Positions 10,815 through 21,001 of a stretch of DNA of 64,000 nt are shown piece after piece. The translations under genes were made by a program, and so were the position numbers. Below the pieces are notes generated by a model. The model was not told the DNA's origin. It searched no databases and saw only the letters and a list, made by a program, of their open reading frames with translations. Within the stretch, counting starts at the first letter, position 1. Each line of letters starts with the position of its first letter. This DNA is from Accumulibacter sp. (GTDB lineage Bacteria > Pseudomonadota > Gammaproteobacteria > Burkholderiales > Rhodocyclaceae), in NCBI GenBank assembly GCA_017302455.1, contig JAFLDO010000018.1, forward strand, positions 29,217 through 93,216, read 5' to 3'.

Positions 10815-12053
10815 GTGAGCGGAAAAGACAGTACTGGCGATTTCGTATATACCGACGTGGGGTTCCGCCACTACCGGCGGCGCCGGGCCGAACGCCTTCT
10901 GCGCACAGGGACTGTGCTGCTGCTCGCGTATGCGGTGGTGTGGAGCGGCGTCGCTCTCGTGCGAGGCGACTGGCTGACGCTGGCGCTGCAGAGCATTTCG
11001 TTCTGCGGTGCGGCGTGGGTGTGGTACTGCCTCGCGCGCGGCCAACTCGGACTGGCCAGCCACAGCTACTTCTGGGTCGTGATTCCGGTCGTCGTCTGCC
11101 TGGTCGCTTTGGAGGGCATCGCCGGCCCGTTCCGCAGCATGAACCACTATCATCTGCTGCCCCTGACCGTCGGCGCGTATCTATTGTTCTTCGAGCATGG
11201 CGAGCGTGCGCGGCGCCTGTATGCCGGCGGTTGCCTGGCGATCTTCGTGAGTGTCGAACTCGGGCTGTTGACGCTCCCGGCCTTGGGCCTCCCCTACCCT
11301 CCGGAGGCGCAGCGGGCTGGGCGCTGGATTCTCTTCTTCGCCAGCTTCGCTTCGCTCATGTATGTGGCCGAGCTCTTTCTGGCGGATCTGGCCGAAGCCG
11401 AAAAGCAACTGGCCGGCGCCAACACGCGACTCGAGGAACTCCTCGAGAACATGCTGCCTGCGTCGATCAGCCAGCGTCTGCGGCGGGAAGGGCGCACCTT
11501 TGCCGACGCCTTCGGCGAATGCAGCGTGCTTTTTGCCGACATCGTCGGCTACACGACGCTATCGGAGTCGGTCCCCAACGTCGTCAATCTGCTGGATGCC
11601 ATCTTCTCGCGCTTCGATGACCTCACCGAACACTGTGGACTCGAAAAGATCAAGACGATCGGCGACGCGTACATGGTTGCGGCTGGCATTCCCGAGGCAC
11701 GTCCGGATCACGCCAGCGCCTTGGCCGAACTGGCACTGCGCATGCAGGCGGCGATCAAGGAGTTTCCCGGCCTGGCGATTCGCATCGGCATCAACTCGGG
11801 AGCGGTGGTGGCAGGCGTGATCGGCAAGAAGCGCTTCATCTACGACCTGTGGGGTGACACGGTCAATATCGCCGCGCGCATGGAATCACAGGGGATCTCC
11901 GGCGAAATCCAGATCAGCGAGGCAACGCGGGCAATGCTGCCCGCCAGTTTCGTGTGCGAAGAACGTGGCGAGATCCACATCAAGGGCAAGGGCCCGATGC
12001 GTGTCTTCCTGCTCAAGGGACGCCTGCAGCAGGACGCTGCGACGTCTGGCTAG
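10815..12053 (+). CDS. Membrane-anchored class III adenylate cyclase
   Basis: Makes cAMP from ATP. The 412-residue protein has about six hydrophobic segments in residues 30-200 (for example RTGTVLLLAYAVVWSGVALV and VVIPVVVCLVALEGI), a short helical linker ANTRLEELLENMLPASI typical of signalling helices, and a C-terminal catalytic domain with the metal-binding LFADIVGYTTLSE, KIKTIGDAYMVAAG and DLWGDTVNIAARM. The Asp in DLWGD supports adenine rather than guanine. The start is GTG 10815 with CGGGAGG a few bases upstream. It stands alone; the kinase with a cyclic-nucleotide domain at 2.3 kb is a possible, unproven target of its product. Confidence 0.9.
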   Translation: MSGKDSTGDFVYTDVGFRHYRRRRAERLLRTGTVLLLAYAVVWSGVALVRGDWLTLALQSISFCGAAWVWYCLARGQLGLASHSYFWVVIPVVVCLVALEGIAGPFRSMNHYHLLPLTVGAYLLFFEHGERARRLYAGGCLAIFVSVELGLLTLPALGLPYPPEAQRAGRWILFFASFASLMYVAELFLADLAEAEKQLAGANTRLEELLENMLPASISQRLRREGRTFADAFGECSVLFADIVGYTTLSESVPNVVNLLDAIFSRFDDLTEHCGLEKIKTIGDAYMVAAGIPEARPDHASALAELALRMQAAIKEFPGLAIRIGINSGAVVAGVIGKKRFIYDLWGDTVNIAARMESQGISGEIQISEATRAMLPASFVCEERGEIHIKGKGPMRVFLLKGRLQQDAATSG

Positions 12054-12161
12054 GCGCGCCCCACGGCGCATGCTCTATCTTCCCCCTTGTCGGCGCGGCT
12101 CTGCCGAGCAGCGCGCCAACCGGCGCGCGACGGCAAACCGGAGCACGGGTCCTGCAGCGTG

Positions 12162-13463
12162 CTACATCAGCTTCAGGCGGCGCGCCGCCTCGCTCAGTTC
12201 ACCGCGAAAGTCGGGGTGGGCAATGCCGATCAGTGCCTGCGCTCTCTGCCTGGCGGTCTTTCCGCGCAGTTCGGCCAGACCATACTCGGTGACCACGTAG
12301 TTGACGTCGTTCTTGCCGGTCGTCACATGCGCACCGGGCGACAACGCCGGCACGATGCGCGAGATGCTGTCTCCCTTTGCCGTCGATGGCAGGACGATGA
12401 ACGACTTGCCGTCACGCGAGCGGTTGGCGGCGCGAACGAAATCGACCTGGCCGCCGGTGCCCGAGTAAGGCTGCGGGCCAAAGCTCTCCGAGCAACACTG
12501 GCCGAGCAGGTCGACCTGCAGCGTCGCATTGATCGACACCAGCTTGTCGTTGCGGGCAGCAAGGTAGGGATCGTTGGTGTAATCGACCGGATGCATTTCG
12601 AGCATCGGGTTGCGGTGCATGAAACGATAGAGCTTCTGCGAACCCAGCGCGAAAGTGGCGACCATCTTTCCCGGCAGGTAGTTCTTCTTGCGGTTGGTGA
12701 CCGCGCCGCACTCGAGCAACTTCAGGATGCCGTCGCCGATCATCTCGGTATGGATGCCCAGATCGTGCTTGTGACTGAGTTGCATGACCACGGCGTCGGG
12801 AATTGCGCCATAGCCGATCTGCAGCGTCGACCCGTCGTCGATGATATCGGTGACGTACTCCCCGATCGCTTCCTGCACCGGTCCGATTTGCGGCAGACCC
12901 ACCTCGAGCACGGCTTCGTCACTCTCGACCAATCCGGCGATGTGCGAGATATGGACATGGCAATTGCCGTTGGTAAATGGGACATTCGGGTTGACTTCGA
13001 GAATCACCGCCCGGGCCATGCTGACCGCGGCCATCGTGTAGTCGGTCCCCAGGCTGAGCGCAAAGTAGCCGTGCTCATCCATCGGCGAGGCCATGCTGAA
13101 CACGACGTCGACGCGGATCTGCCGGTTCATGATCATCGACGGCATTTCCGAGAAATAGCTCGGCAGATAGTCTATCCAGCCTTCCTGGCCACCGGGCCGG
13201 GTGGCTCCGCCATAGAAGAAGGAAAGATGGTGGACATGGTCGACGGTGGCCGGATCGATATAGCCGAACTTGCGCAGCGGCAGGATCTGCCCGACGGTCA
13301 CTCCGTGAAAAGTCTGGCGCTGCTCGGAGAGGGCTGTCAGGAGGGCTGGCGGTTCGCCGACACCGGTGGGCACGCAGATGAAGTCACCGTTCTCCACCAG
13401 ACTCATCGCGTCTGTCGCGCTCATCCGTTTGCGTTGGTAGATCCGCTGGTAAATGTCCGACAT
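12162..13463 (-). CDS. Acetyl-CoA hydrolase / CoA-transferase family protein
   Basis: A 433-residue member of the acetyl-CoA hydrolase/4-hydroxybutyrate CoA-transferase family. Recognisable segments are NGDFICVPTGVGEPPALL near the N-terminus, IGYGAIPDAV, the LGIHTEMIGDG segment that carries the likely catalytic Glu, and SESFGPQPYSGTGGQVDF. It moves CoA between short-chain acids or hydrolyses acyl-CoA; the exact substrate cannot be read from the sequence. It lies 167 bases downstream of icmF on the same strand, so a role with propionyl-, methylmalonyl- or isobutyryl-CoA metabolism is plausible. Confidence 0.9.
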   Translation of the reverse strand: MSDIYQRIYQRKRMSATDAMSLVENGDFICVPTGVGEPPALLTALSEQRQTFHGVTVGQILPLRKFGYIDPATVDHVHHLSFFYGGATRPGGQEGWIDYLPSYFSEMPSMIMNRQIRVDVVFSMASPMDEHGYFALSLGTDYTMAAVSMARAVILEVNPNVPFTNGNCHVHISHIAGLVESDEAVLEVGLPQIGPVQEAIGEYVTDIIDDGSTLQIGYGAIPDAVVMQLSHKHDLGIHTEMIGDGILKLLECGAVTNRKKNYLPGKMVATFALGSQKLYRFMHRNPMLEMHPVDYTNDPYLAARNDKLVSINATLQVDLLGQCCSESFGPQPYSGTGGQVDFVRAANRSRDGKSFIVLPSTAKGDSISRIVPALSPGAHVTTGKNDVNYVVTEYGLAELRGKTARQRAQALIGIAHPDFRGELSEAARRLKLM

Positions 13464-13548
13464 GCGCGCTCCTTTGCCGTTGACGGTTGACAGCCGACAT
13501 GCCTTCCCGGGAGGCCTGGCGCTGCCGAAATGGGGAACCGGGAGATTC

Positions 13549-13591
13549 GGCCGGTGGCTGCCACGGGGTATTGCCGTGACAGCCGCCGGCC
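13549..13591 (-). repeat. Long intercistronic hairpin between icmF and the CoA-transferase gene
   Basis: Arms GGCCGGTGGCTGCCACGG (13549-13566) and CCGTGACAGCCGCCGGCC (13574-13591) pair at 16 of 18 positions with a 7-base loop. Both mismatches can be G-U or A-C depending on strand. There is no T-tract, so it is more likely an mRNA-stabilising or partial attenuation element than a terminator. Confidence 0.6.
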
Positions 13592-13630
13592 GGGCACCGT
13601 GGTCAGGCTTCCGGGATTCTCTGCGGCTTT

Positions 13631-16600
13631 CTACATGCTGCGACGGTACTGGCCACCGACTTCGTAGAGCGCTCCGGTGATCTGTCCGAGCGAGCAGACG
13701 CGGACGGCGTCCACCAGCACGGCGAAGACGTTGCCGTTGTCGATCACCGTCTGTTTCAGACGTTCGATCATCGCCCCGGAGACCGCGGCGTTGCGCCCCT
13801 GGAAGTCGCGCAGGCGGTTGATCTGCGACTGTTTTTCCTCCTCGGTCGAGCGGGCGAGTTCGATCTCGATCTGCGCGTCGCCCTGCGGATTGCGGAAGGT
13901 ATTGACGCCGACGATCGGAAACGAGCCGTCGTGCTTCTTGTGCTCGTAGTAGAGCGACTCTTCCTGGATCTTGCCGCGCTGGTAACCGGTTTCCATCGCC
14001 CCGAGGACGCCACCGCGCGAAGCAATGGCCTCGAACTCCTTCAACACGGCTTCTTCAACGAGGTCGGTCAGTTCGTCGATGATGAACGAACCCTGATTCG
14101 GATTCTCGTTCATCGCCAGACCCCACTCGCGGTTGATGATCAACTGGATGGCCATCGCGCGGCGAACGGATTCCTCGGTCGGTGTCGTGATGGCTTCGTC
14201 ATAGGCATTGGTATGCAGTGAGTTGCAATTGTCGTAGATGGCGATCAGTGCCTGCAGCGTCGTCCGGATGTCGTTGAACGCCATCTCCTGGGCATGCAGG
14301 GAGCGGCCGGAAGTCTGGATGTGGTACTTCAGTTTCTGACTGCGCTCGCTGCCGCCGTACTTGTTCTTCATCGCCACCGCCCAGATGCGCCGGGCGACGC
14401 GGCCGATCACCGAGTACTCGGGGTCCATGCCGTTGCTGAAGAAGAACGACAGGTTCGGCGCAAAGTCGTCGATATGCATGCCGCGTGCCAGGTAGGCCTC
14501 GACATAGGTGAAGCCGTTGGCCAGTGTGAAGGCCAGTTGCGAAATCGGATTGGCCCCGGCTTCGGCAATGTGATAGCCGGAAATCGACACCGAGTAGAAG
14601 TTGCCGATATGGTTATGGACGAAAAACTCCTGGATGTCGCCCATCATCTTGAGGGCGAACTCGGTCGAGAAGATGCAGGTATTCTGCCCCTGGTCTTCCT
14701 TGAGGATATCGGCCTGGACCGTTCCGCGCACGTTGGCGAGCACCCAGGTGCGAATCTTCTGGATCTCGTCTTCCGTTGGGTCACGGCCGTTGTCGGTACG
14801 GAACTTGTCGACCTGCTGGTCCATGGCCGTGTTGAAGAACATCGACAGAATGATCGGTGCCGGCCCGTTGATCGTCAGCGACACCGAGGTCGTCGGTGCG
14901 CACAGTTCGAAACCGTCGAACAACACCTTCATGTCGTCGAGCGTGGCGATCGAGACGCCGGAGTTGCCGACCTTGCCGTAGATGTCCGGCCTGGCGTCGG
15001 GATCGCAGCCGTACAGCGTGACCGAATCGAAGGCCGTCGACAGCCGCTTCGCCGGCATGCCCTCGGAAACCTTCTTGAAGCGCCGGTTGGTGCGGAAAGC
15101 ATCACCTTCGCCGGCGAACATCCGCGTCGGATCCTCGTTCTCGCGTTTGAAAGCAAAAACGCCGGCGGTAAAGGGGAAGGAGCCCGGGACATTCTCTTTC
15201 ATCAGGAAACGCAGCACCTCGCCGTCGTCCTTGTAGGTCGGCAGCGAAACCTTGCGGATGCGCGACCCGGACAGCGAGGTGTTGGTCAGCCGGGTGCGAA
15301 TTTCCTTGTCGCGGATCTTCACGACGTACTCGTCCTGAGCATAGAGCTCGACGGTCTTCGGCCACATGTCCAGCAACTTCCTGGCCCTGGCGTCGAGTTG
15401 TCCCTCCTTCCAATCGATCATGTCATCGAAGTCGCCGGCCGGCTTGCCGCAGCCGACAAACAGTTCCTTGGCCGTCCGCAGTGACTGCCGCTGGCGAGCA
15501 ACTTCGGCCTGCTCGGCGGTGTGGGCGTGGTAGCTGCGCACCGCCTCGGCAATCTCGGCCAGATAGCGCACGCGCTGCGCCGGAACGATCGCCCGCTGGT
15601 TCGACGATTGCTTGACGGTGACCAGCGGCAGCTTGCCCTTCTTCAGCTTCAGACCGAGCGCGTGCAGTTTCGGCGCAATCGCCTGATAGAGCGCCGTCAC
15701 ACCGTCGTCATTGAAGCGTGCGGCCATGGTCCCGAAGACCGGCATTTCGTCCGGACTCTGCCCGAAGGCCTCGTGGTTGCGCTGGTACTGCTTGCGCACA
15801 TCGCGCAGCGCATCCTCGGCGCCCTTGCGGTCGAACTTGTTGATGGCGACGAAATCGGCAAAGTCGAGCATGTCGATCTTCTCGAGTTGCGAAGCGGCAC
15901 CGAACTCGGGCGTCATCACGTAGAGCGAGACATCGACGAGCGGCACGATCGCAGCGTTGCCCTGACCGATACCCGAGGTCTCGACGATGACGAAGTCGAA
16001 GCCGGCCAGCTTGCAGGCGGCGATCACCTCGGGCAGCGCGGCGGAGACCTCGGAGCCCGTTTCGCGCGTCGCCAGCGAGCGCATGTAGATGTTCGGGTGC
16101 TCGATGGCGTTCATGCGGATGCGGTCGCCGAGCAGCGCGCCGCCGGTGCGCTTGCGCGATGGGTCGATCGAGATGATCGCCAGCTTGATGGTATCGCCCT
16201 GATCGAGCCGGAAGCGCCGTACCAGTTCGTCGGTCAGCGATGACTTGCCGGCACCGCCGGTACCGGTGATGCCCAAAGTCGGTACCTTGAGCCCGGCAGC
16301 GGCATGGACGATCTTCTTGCGCAGTGCTTCCGGATACGCGCCGTTCTCGAGCGCCGTGATGATCTGTGCCAGCTTGCGGTGATCACCGGCTTTCAGCGCC
16401 GCCAGTACCGCCTCCGGATCCTGCGGCGCCAGGGTCGACAGGTCGAAGTCTGCCTTGGTGGCCACCTCGTTGATCATTCCCTGCAAGCCCAGCGACTGCC
16501 CGTCTTGCGGCGAGTAGATCCTGGCCACACCATAAGCGTGCAGTTCGTCGATTTCGCTCGGAACGATGACCCCGCCGCCGCCACCGAAGACCTTGATATC

Positions 16601-16897
16601 CTCGCCACCACCCGCCTTCAGCAGGTCGATCATGTACTTGAAGAACTCGACGTGACCGCCCTGGTACGACGTGATGGCGATTCCCTGCACGTCCTCCTGC
16701 AGGGCGGCGTTGACGATCTCCTGGACGGAGCGGTTGTGGCCAAGGTGGATGACCTCGGCGCCCGTCGACTGGAGGATGCGACGCATGATGTTGATCGAGG
16801 CATCGTGCCCGTCAAACAGGGAGGCGGCGGTGACGAAGCGCACCTTGTGCTTGGGTTTGTAGGGCAGAAGCTTCTTGGCGATGGAAAGGTCGGTCAT
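13631..16897 (-). CDS. icmF: Fused B12-dependent isobutyryl-CoA mutase with G-protein chaperone
   Basis: IcmF rearranges isobutyryl-CoA and n-butyryl-CoA (some members pivalyl/isovaleryl-CoA) using adenosylcobalamin. The 1088 residues show three parts in order: a B12-binding domain (about 10-140; base-off DGHDASI with His31), a MeaB-like GTPase (P-loop [10 protein letters not shown] around 211-220, [20 protein letters not shown]), and a mutase TIM barrel (for example [37 protein letters not shown]). Length and domain order are those of IcmF rather than of ordinary methylmalonyl-CoA mutase. It heads an operon with the CoA-transferase gene and is divergent from an AraC-type regulator. Confidence 0.94.
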   Translation of the reverse strand: MTDLSIAKKLLPYKPKHKVRFVTAASLFDGHDASINIMRRILQSTGAEVIHLGHNRSVQEIVNAALQEDVQGIAITSYQGGHVEFFKYMIDLLKAGGGEDIKVFGGGGGVIVPSEIDELHAYGVARIYSPQDGQSLGLQGMINEVATKADFDLSTLAPQDPEAVLAALKAGDHRKLAQIITALENGAYPEALRKKIVHAAAGLKVPTLGITGTGGAGKSSLTDELVRRFRLDQGDTIKLAIISIDPSRKRTGGALLGDRIRMNAIEHPNIYMRSLATRETGSEVSAALPEVIAACKLAGFDFVIVETSGIGQGNAAIVPLVDVSLYVMTPEFGAASQLEKIDMLDFADFVAINKFDRKGAEDALRDVRKQYQRNHEAFGQSPDEMPVFGTMAARFNDDGVTALYQAIAPKLHALGLKLKKGKLPLVTVKQSSNQRAIVPAQRVRYLAEIAEAVRSYHAHTAEQAEVARQRQSLRTAKELFVGCGKPAGDFDDMIDWKEGQLDARARKLLDMWPKTVELYAQDEYVVKIRDKEIRTRLTNTSLSGSRIRKVSLPTYKDDGEVLRFLMKENVPGSFPFTAGVFAFKRENEDPTRMFAGEGDAFRTNRRFKKVSEGMPAKRLSTAFDSVTLYGCDPDARPDIYGKVGNSGVSIATLDDMKVLFDGFELCAPTTSVSLTINGPAPIILSMFFNTAMDQQVDKFRTDNGRDPTEDEIQKIRTWVLANVRGTVQADILKEDQGQNTCIFSTEFALKMMGDIQEFFVHNHIGNFYSVSISGYHIAEAGANPISQLAFTLANGFTYVEAYLARGMHIDDFAPNLSFFFSNGMDPEYSVIGRVARRIWAVAMKNKYGGSERSQKLKYHIQTSGRSLHAQEMAFNDIRTTLQALIAIYDNCNSLHTNAYDEAITTPTEESVRRAMAIQLIINREWGLAMNENPNQGSFIIDELTDLVEEAVLKEFEAIASRGGVLGAMETGYQRGKIQEESLYYEHKKHDGSFPIVGVNTFRNPQGDAQIEIELARSTEEEKQSQINRLRDFQGRNAAVSGAMIERLKQTVIDNGNVFAVLVDAVRVCSLGQITGALYEVGGQYRRSM

Positions 16898-17014
16898 GGC
16901 GTTCGCGCTCCACAGAAGTCGGAAAGGTCTTGGTTACCAGGAATTGCACAGGGACGCACATGGTAGGAAGTTGGGAGCAATAAAGCCACTACCCAAGACG
17001 CCTCCCACAATGTA

Positions 17015-17043
17015 AATATTGCCAACTTGGAATATGCTGTCAA
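17015..17043 (-). promoter_or_regulatory. Candidate sigma-70 promoter of icmF
   Basis: Minus strand TTGACA (17038-17043, perfect), 17-base spacer, AATATT (17015-17020, 4 of 6). It lies 118 bases before the icmF start and within the upstream region of the divergent AraC-type gene, so the regulator could act on both. Confidence 0.55.
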
Positions 17044-17065
17044 TACACTGCCTTGCGAGGAAACA

Positions 17066-18184
17066 ATGTCAGACCCTGAGAAGACTGCCAGCCAGGCGGC
17101 GGCGCCAGTCAGCCCCGCCGCCGCCATCCCGGCCCCGGCGCGCGCGACAGTGGCAATGGCTTTCGTGCAGGGGATGCTCGGCGGTATGCAGCATGCCGGG
17201 CACGACACCCGGCCGCTGCTCGAACGCGCCCACATCCCCACCCATGTCCTCGGCGACCCGGCAGCGCGGATCCCCGTCGACCGCTACGCCGCCCTCTACA
17301 ACCTGATCAATCACGAACTCGACGATGAGGGCTTCGGGCTGTTTTCGGTACCGATGCGCACCGGCAGCTTCGAGTTCCTGTGCCGCAGCACCATCACGGC
17401 GCCGACGCTGTCCGTCGCCATCGAGCGCGGCATCCGCTTTCTGCGGCTAGTGCTCCCCGACCTTTCTGTCCGCCTGAACACCCACCGCGATCAGGCGTGT
17501 CTCTGCATCGCGGAAACCGGCGCGCCATTGGCGATTGGCCGGGTATTCGCCTTTGAATGGCTGCTCCGCCTGTTGCACGGACTCTTTTCCTGGCTCGTCG
17601 GACGCGGCATCGTTCTCGATGCTGTGGCCTTTCCCTACCCGCGGCCGGAGCACGCAGACGACTATGCGCTGATCTACACGGCACGCTCGACGTTTGGTGC
17701 CGAGACGCTGGCCGCCACCTTTGCCGCCAATCTTCTCGATCTGCCGATCCGCCGCGACGAAGCGGCGTTGCAGACATTCCTCGACGGCGCACCCGGCAAG
17801 CTGACGACGCTCTACCGGCGCGACCGCGAAATGGTCCTGCGCGTGCGCAAGACGCTGCGCGACGCGCTGCCCGCGTCGATGTCGCTGGCTGAAGTTGCCC
17901 GCACCCTGCACTTGTCGGCACGCACGCTGCATCGCCGACTGGAAGACGAGGGGTCGAGCTTCCAGGCGATAAAGGATGGCTTGCGTCGCGATGTGGCGAT
18001 AAACAGCCTGGCAAAAAGCCGGCAGGCGGTGGCCGAGATCGCCGCCGAGCTGGGGTTCGCCGACCCGGCCGCCTTCTACCGGGCCTTCGTGAGATGGACG
18101 GGGGTCGCGCCGGCACACTACCGAAAGAGGCTTCAGGCGGCTGGCAGCGACGAGCCGCGGCCCACCCGCGCCGCCGCAAGGTAG
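17066..18184 (+). CDS. AraC-family transcriptional regulator (OruR/Arabinose_bd type)
   Basis: 372 residues. The N-terminal two thirds look like the arabinose-binding-like domain of OruR-type regulators (RIPVDRYAALYNLINHELDDEGFGL, RSTITAPTLSVAIERG), followed by a C-terminal AraC double HTH (about 270-360: SLAEVARTLHLSARTLHRRL and AVAEIAAELGFADPAAFYRAF). I chose ATG 17066, which has GAGGA five bases upstream; the frame is open to 17027. It is divergent from icmF across about 170 bases containing the icmF promoter, so it is probably the regulator of the icmF/CoA-transferase operon (inference from position). Confidence 0.88.
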   Translation: MSDPEKTASQAAAPVSPAAAIPAPARATVAMAFVQGMLGGMQHAGHDTRPLLERAHIPTHVLGDPAARIPVDRYAALYNLINHELDDEGFGLFSVPMRTGSFEFLCRSTITAPTLSVAIERGIRFLRLVLPDLSVRLNTHRDQACLCIAETGAPLAIGRVFAFEWLLRLLHGLFSWLVGRGIVLDAVAFPYPRPEHADDYALIYTARSTFGAETLAATFAANLLDLPIRRDEAALQTFLDGAPGKLTTLYRRDREMVLRVRKTLRDALPASMSLAEVARTLHLSARTLHRRLEDEGSSFQAIKDGLRRDVAINSLAKSRQAVAEIAAELGFADPAAFYRAFVRWTGVAPAHYRKRLQAAGSDEPRPTRAAAR

Positions 18185-18236
18185 TCAGAGCGCGCGATGG
18201 CGCAGGCGACGAGCGGCGGCTGACAGCGCCTTGGCG

Positions 18237-19547
18237 TCAGCGGTCGGTCATGAAGCGCGTGGCGTTTTCGAGATCGGCGTGGATGCTGCCGCTGTACAGG
18301 GCATTGACGAACTTGCGCCAGATCAGGTCGGGCTCCCCCAGGCGGAAGCCATAGATACCTTCTCCCGAGTCCCGGGAAGCCGCGACCTGTATTCGCGACA
18401 CTTCGGACGGCCCCAGTTTGATCATCGCTTCACCCCACACATTGATCGGAATGGGGTGAAGCGCGTGTGCCTTGAAGCCGTAACGCGAGAGCTGAAAGAC
18501 TTCGAGTTTGATCTTGCTCTGGGCGCCATCGGGAGCGACCAGCGATAACTGGGCGGGGCATCTGACCGAGAAGCGCTGGTGGCGCCGGCGCGCCGAGCCG
18601 TCCTGGCTGCCCTCCGAGATCGCCGGCAGAACGGCCTGATAGGCGGGCAAATCGTAGATGGTGTGCATCAGGCACTTCTTGCGATCACTGAGCTGGCTGA
18701 AGACATGAGTGCGCACATTGAAGAAATAGTCGAGCAACTCCGGGGTCAACACCGGATCGTTGGTCGTGTAGAAACGTCGTTGCGGCAGCTTGATGTTGGG
18801 CAGCTTGACCTCGGTGAAAAAGGCGTAAAGGTTCCGCTTCGGCGGTTTTGACCCATAGTGTCTGCGGAAGATCTCTGGCGCGAAGGCAAGGTCCAACGTC
18901 GCACCAACTGCTGGCGCGCCATTGACGAAGTCGTAGTTCTCGACAACATTCTGCGTCAGGCGCTCGAAGAACAGCAGCGATTCGTACATCTCGATATGCT
19001 TGGGATTGACGGCGATGACTAGATGCCGGGTATCGAAGAAGGTCGTGCAATATTCGTACATGAACTTCATCAGCGGAAACAGAATGCTGCCACCCGTACG
19101 CCGGAACTTCCTGTGCACCGCCAAGGCCGACACTTCGGCAACGTTGCCTCTCTTCTCTCGTATGGCCGTCAGATCGAAGATCCTCTGGAGTGGAAATCCC
19201 AACACGCTCTCGCGAATCAGCGACAGCGTACCAACCACCTCTCCGTCATACTTTGCACACAGCGTCGTTGTCGTCGGCAGGGCATGATAAATGGTGACCC
19301 GCATCCCCGAGGGATCCGGCTTCATGAATCCGCTACCGACATAGGCGTCATGCAGCAAGGAAAAGCACTCGGCGAGTTCCTCTTTCGTCTCGGCAATCTT
19401 CAGCACCAGGCGCTCGTCCGGTGCGGGATCACAATCGACAAAATTACGATAAACAGCAAACCGCCTCTTCTGCGGGAGAAAGTTGAACAGTTTACGCAGC
19501 GTCCCGTGCAGCATTCTTCGTACGGGCAAGACAAGTTTTCTGATCAT
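18237..19547 (-). CDS. FeeM/GNAT-like N-acyltransferase fused to a PilZ domain
   Basis: 436 residues. Residues about 45-270 resemble GNAT-fold N-acyl amino acid synthases (FeeM type): RLVLKIAETKEELAECFSL, TTLCAKYDGEVVGTLSLI, AEVSALAVHRKFRRTGGSIL, HLVIAVNPKHIEMYE. Residues about 325-430 resemble PilZ: ARRRHQRFSVRCPAQLSLV carries the RxxxR motif, and LSRYGFKA sits where (D/N)xSxxG is expected, with Gln in place of the acidic or Asn residue. The combination suggests acyl-amino-acid synthesis controlled by cyclic di-GMP; that is inference. I chose ATG 19547 (GGGG about seven bases upstream) over ATG 19553, which abuts the purine run. Convergent with the AraC gene. Confidence 0.75.
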   Translation of the reverse strand: MIRKLVLPVRRMLHGTLRKLFNFLPQKRRFAVYRNFVDCDPAPDERLVLKIAETKEELAECFSLLHDAYVGSGFMKPDPSGMRVTIYHALPTTTTLCAKYDGEVVGTLSLIRESVLGFPLQRIFDLTAIREKRGNVAEVSALAVHRKFRRTGGSILFPLMKFMYEYCTTFFDTRHLVIAVNPKHIEMYESLLFFERLTQNVVENYDFVNGAPAVGATLDLAFAPEIFRRHYGSKPPKRNLYAFFTEVKLPNIKLPQRRFYTTNDPVLTPELLDYFFNVRTHVFSQLSDRKKCLMHTIYDLPAYQAVLPAISEGSQDGSARRRHQRFSVRCPAQLSLVAPDGAQSKIKLEVFQLSRYGFKAHALHPIPINVWGEAMIKLGPSEVSRIQVAASRDSGEGIYGFRLGEPDLIWRKFVNALYSGSIHADLENATRFMTDR

Positions 19548-19938
19548 CACCATCCCCTCGGCAACGGCGATCGTCCGGAATGCCAGCTATCCCGATATTG
19601 GCAGAAAAGCCCGCTGCCAACGCGGAGCTTCCCAAACCGACTATTCACTTCACCCAGTTCCCGACCGCAGATGCGCATGCCGGGCACCACCCTCACGAGA
19701 TCTTCAGTGTGCATCTTATCAAAAGCTGCGACTCGCCCCGCGATTGTTTGGCCCGCGCGTGACCTGGCATTCGGCGCACCGGCCCGGAGGCCTCCGCGGC
19801 GTCGTACAATACCGGGCCCATTCATCCTGACCACCCAGACGTCCACCCGCTGGGTGGCAATCCCATGGCACGAGAGATCCATGTCAAGCCTTCCTGCTAC
19901 CTGCGCCGCTCTCGGCTGCGTTTGCGTGGGCTGAGACC
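19548..19938. other. Intergenic region with hairpin upstream of lpxL-like gene
   Basis: 391 bases between divergent genes, no supported coding sequence. It holds a perfect 8-base inverted repeat CCACCCAG (19831-19838) / CTGGGTGG (19850-19857) about 80 bases before the start of the acyltransferase gene, possibly a leader structure. No clear promoter boxes or T-tract were found. Confidence 0.5.
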
Positions 19939-20814
19939 ATGCTGAGTCGATTGCTGGCCGCCACGCTCTGGTTGCTGCACTTCCTGCCGCTGCCGATCCT
20001 CGCCGGCGTCGGCAATGCCCTGGGACTGGCGCTCTTCGGTCTGGCTCGCCGACGCCGGCACATCGTCCTGGTGAATCTGCGCCTGTGCTTCCCCGAACTC
20101 GCTGAGCTGCAGCGCGTACGCCTCGCCAGAGCCCATTGCCAGGTACTGGCACGCAGCATGCTCGAACGCGGCCTGCTGTGGTGGGCCAGTCCGGCGAGGC
20201 TGCAGCGGCTGACGACGGTCGACGGAGACGACCGGCTGCGTGCTCTGCTCGATGCCGGTCGTCCCGTACTGATGCTGACACCTCACTTTGTCGGACTCGA
20301 CGCCGGCGGCGCCGCGATTGCCATGCGCCACGACAGCGCCAGCATCTACGCGGTGCAGTCGGACCCCGTCTTCGACCGCCTGCTTTACCGCGGCCGCCGC
20401 CGTTTCGGCGATCAGCTCTTGCTGTCTCGCCAGGACAGCGTGCGGGCCAGCGTCAAGGCAATGAAGTCAGGGCGGCCGTTGTACTACCTTCCGGATATGG
20501 ACTTTGGCCGCCGCGATTCAATTTTCGTTCCTTTCTTCGGGGTGCCAGCGGCGACGGTCCCAGGTCTGTCGCGACTGGCTCGGCTCGCCGGCGCGACCGT
20601 CGTCCCGGTGGTCACGCGCCTCCTGCCCGGCGGCAAGGGCTATGCCGTGACGGTCGGCGAACCGTGGCAGGATTTCCCCTCGAACGACATCGAGGCCGAT
20701 ACCCGACGCATGAATGCCTGGATCGAGGCTGCGGTGCGCACGATGCCTGAGCAATATTACTGGGTCCATCGACGCTTCAAGACGCGCCCCGCCGGCGAGC
20801 CGCGCCCCTATTGA
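19939..20814 (+). CDS. Lipid A biosynthesis acyltransferase (LpxL/HtrB family)
   Basis: 291 residues. The N-terminus has a hydrophobic anchor (LLAATLWLLHFLPLPILAG). The catalytic HX4D motif is seen as HFVGLD in LMLTPHFVGLDAGG, followed by the family blocks AVQSDPVFDRLLYRGRRRF, YYLPDMDFGRRDSIFVPFFG and MPEQYYWVHRRFKTRP. The enzyme transfers a secondary acyl chain to Kdo-lipid IVA at the inner membrane. The Shine-Dalgarno is weak (GCTGAGA). It is followed after 187 bases by a carbamoyltransferase gene on the same strand. Confidence 0.92.
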   Translation: MLSRLLAATLWLLHFLPLPILAGVGNALGLALFGLARRRRHIVLVNLRLCFPELAELQRVRLARAHCQVLARSMLERGLLWWASPARLQRLTTVDGDDRLRALLDAGRPVLMLTPHFVGLDAGGAAIAMRHDSASIYAVQSDPVFDRLLYRGRRRFGDQLLLSRQDSVRASVKAMKSGRPLYYLPDMDFGRRDSIFVPFFGVPAATVPGLSRLARLAGATVVPVVTRLLPGGKGYAVTVGEPWQDFPSNDIEADTRRMNAWIEAAVRTMPEQYYWVHRRFKTRPAGEPRPY

Positions 20815-21001
20815 GCAGAGCCGGCAAGACACCCGCCCGCGGCATGCTCGACTTGCCAAGCCAGGCGCCTGCCGGCTCGGCCATCCGAGGCAAGTGAGCG
20901 CACAGCGGCGATGCCGCGGCAGGTATACTTGTCGATTTCGTCGATCGGCAGCCGTTGATGAGCTTGCCGGGGCGACCGTGTGATCCTCTGAGAACCCTAC
21001 C

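Noticed and set aside
12087..13490. 467-codon open frame on the plus strand opposite the CoA-transferase gene
   Set aside because: Antisense frame caused by high GC; the minus-strand protein has clear family motifs and the plus frame has none.
14294..15484. 396-codon plus-strand frame opposite icmF
   Set aside because: Lies wholly inside the mutase part of icmF, His/Arg/Leu-rich composition typical of shadow frames.
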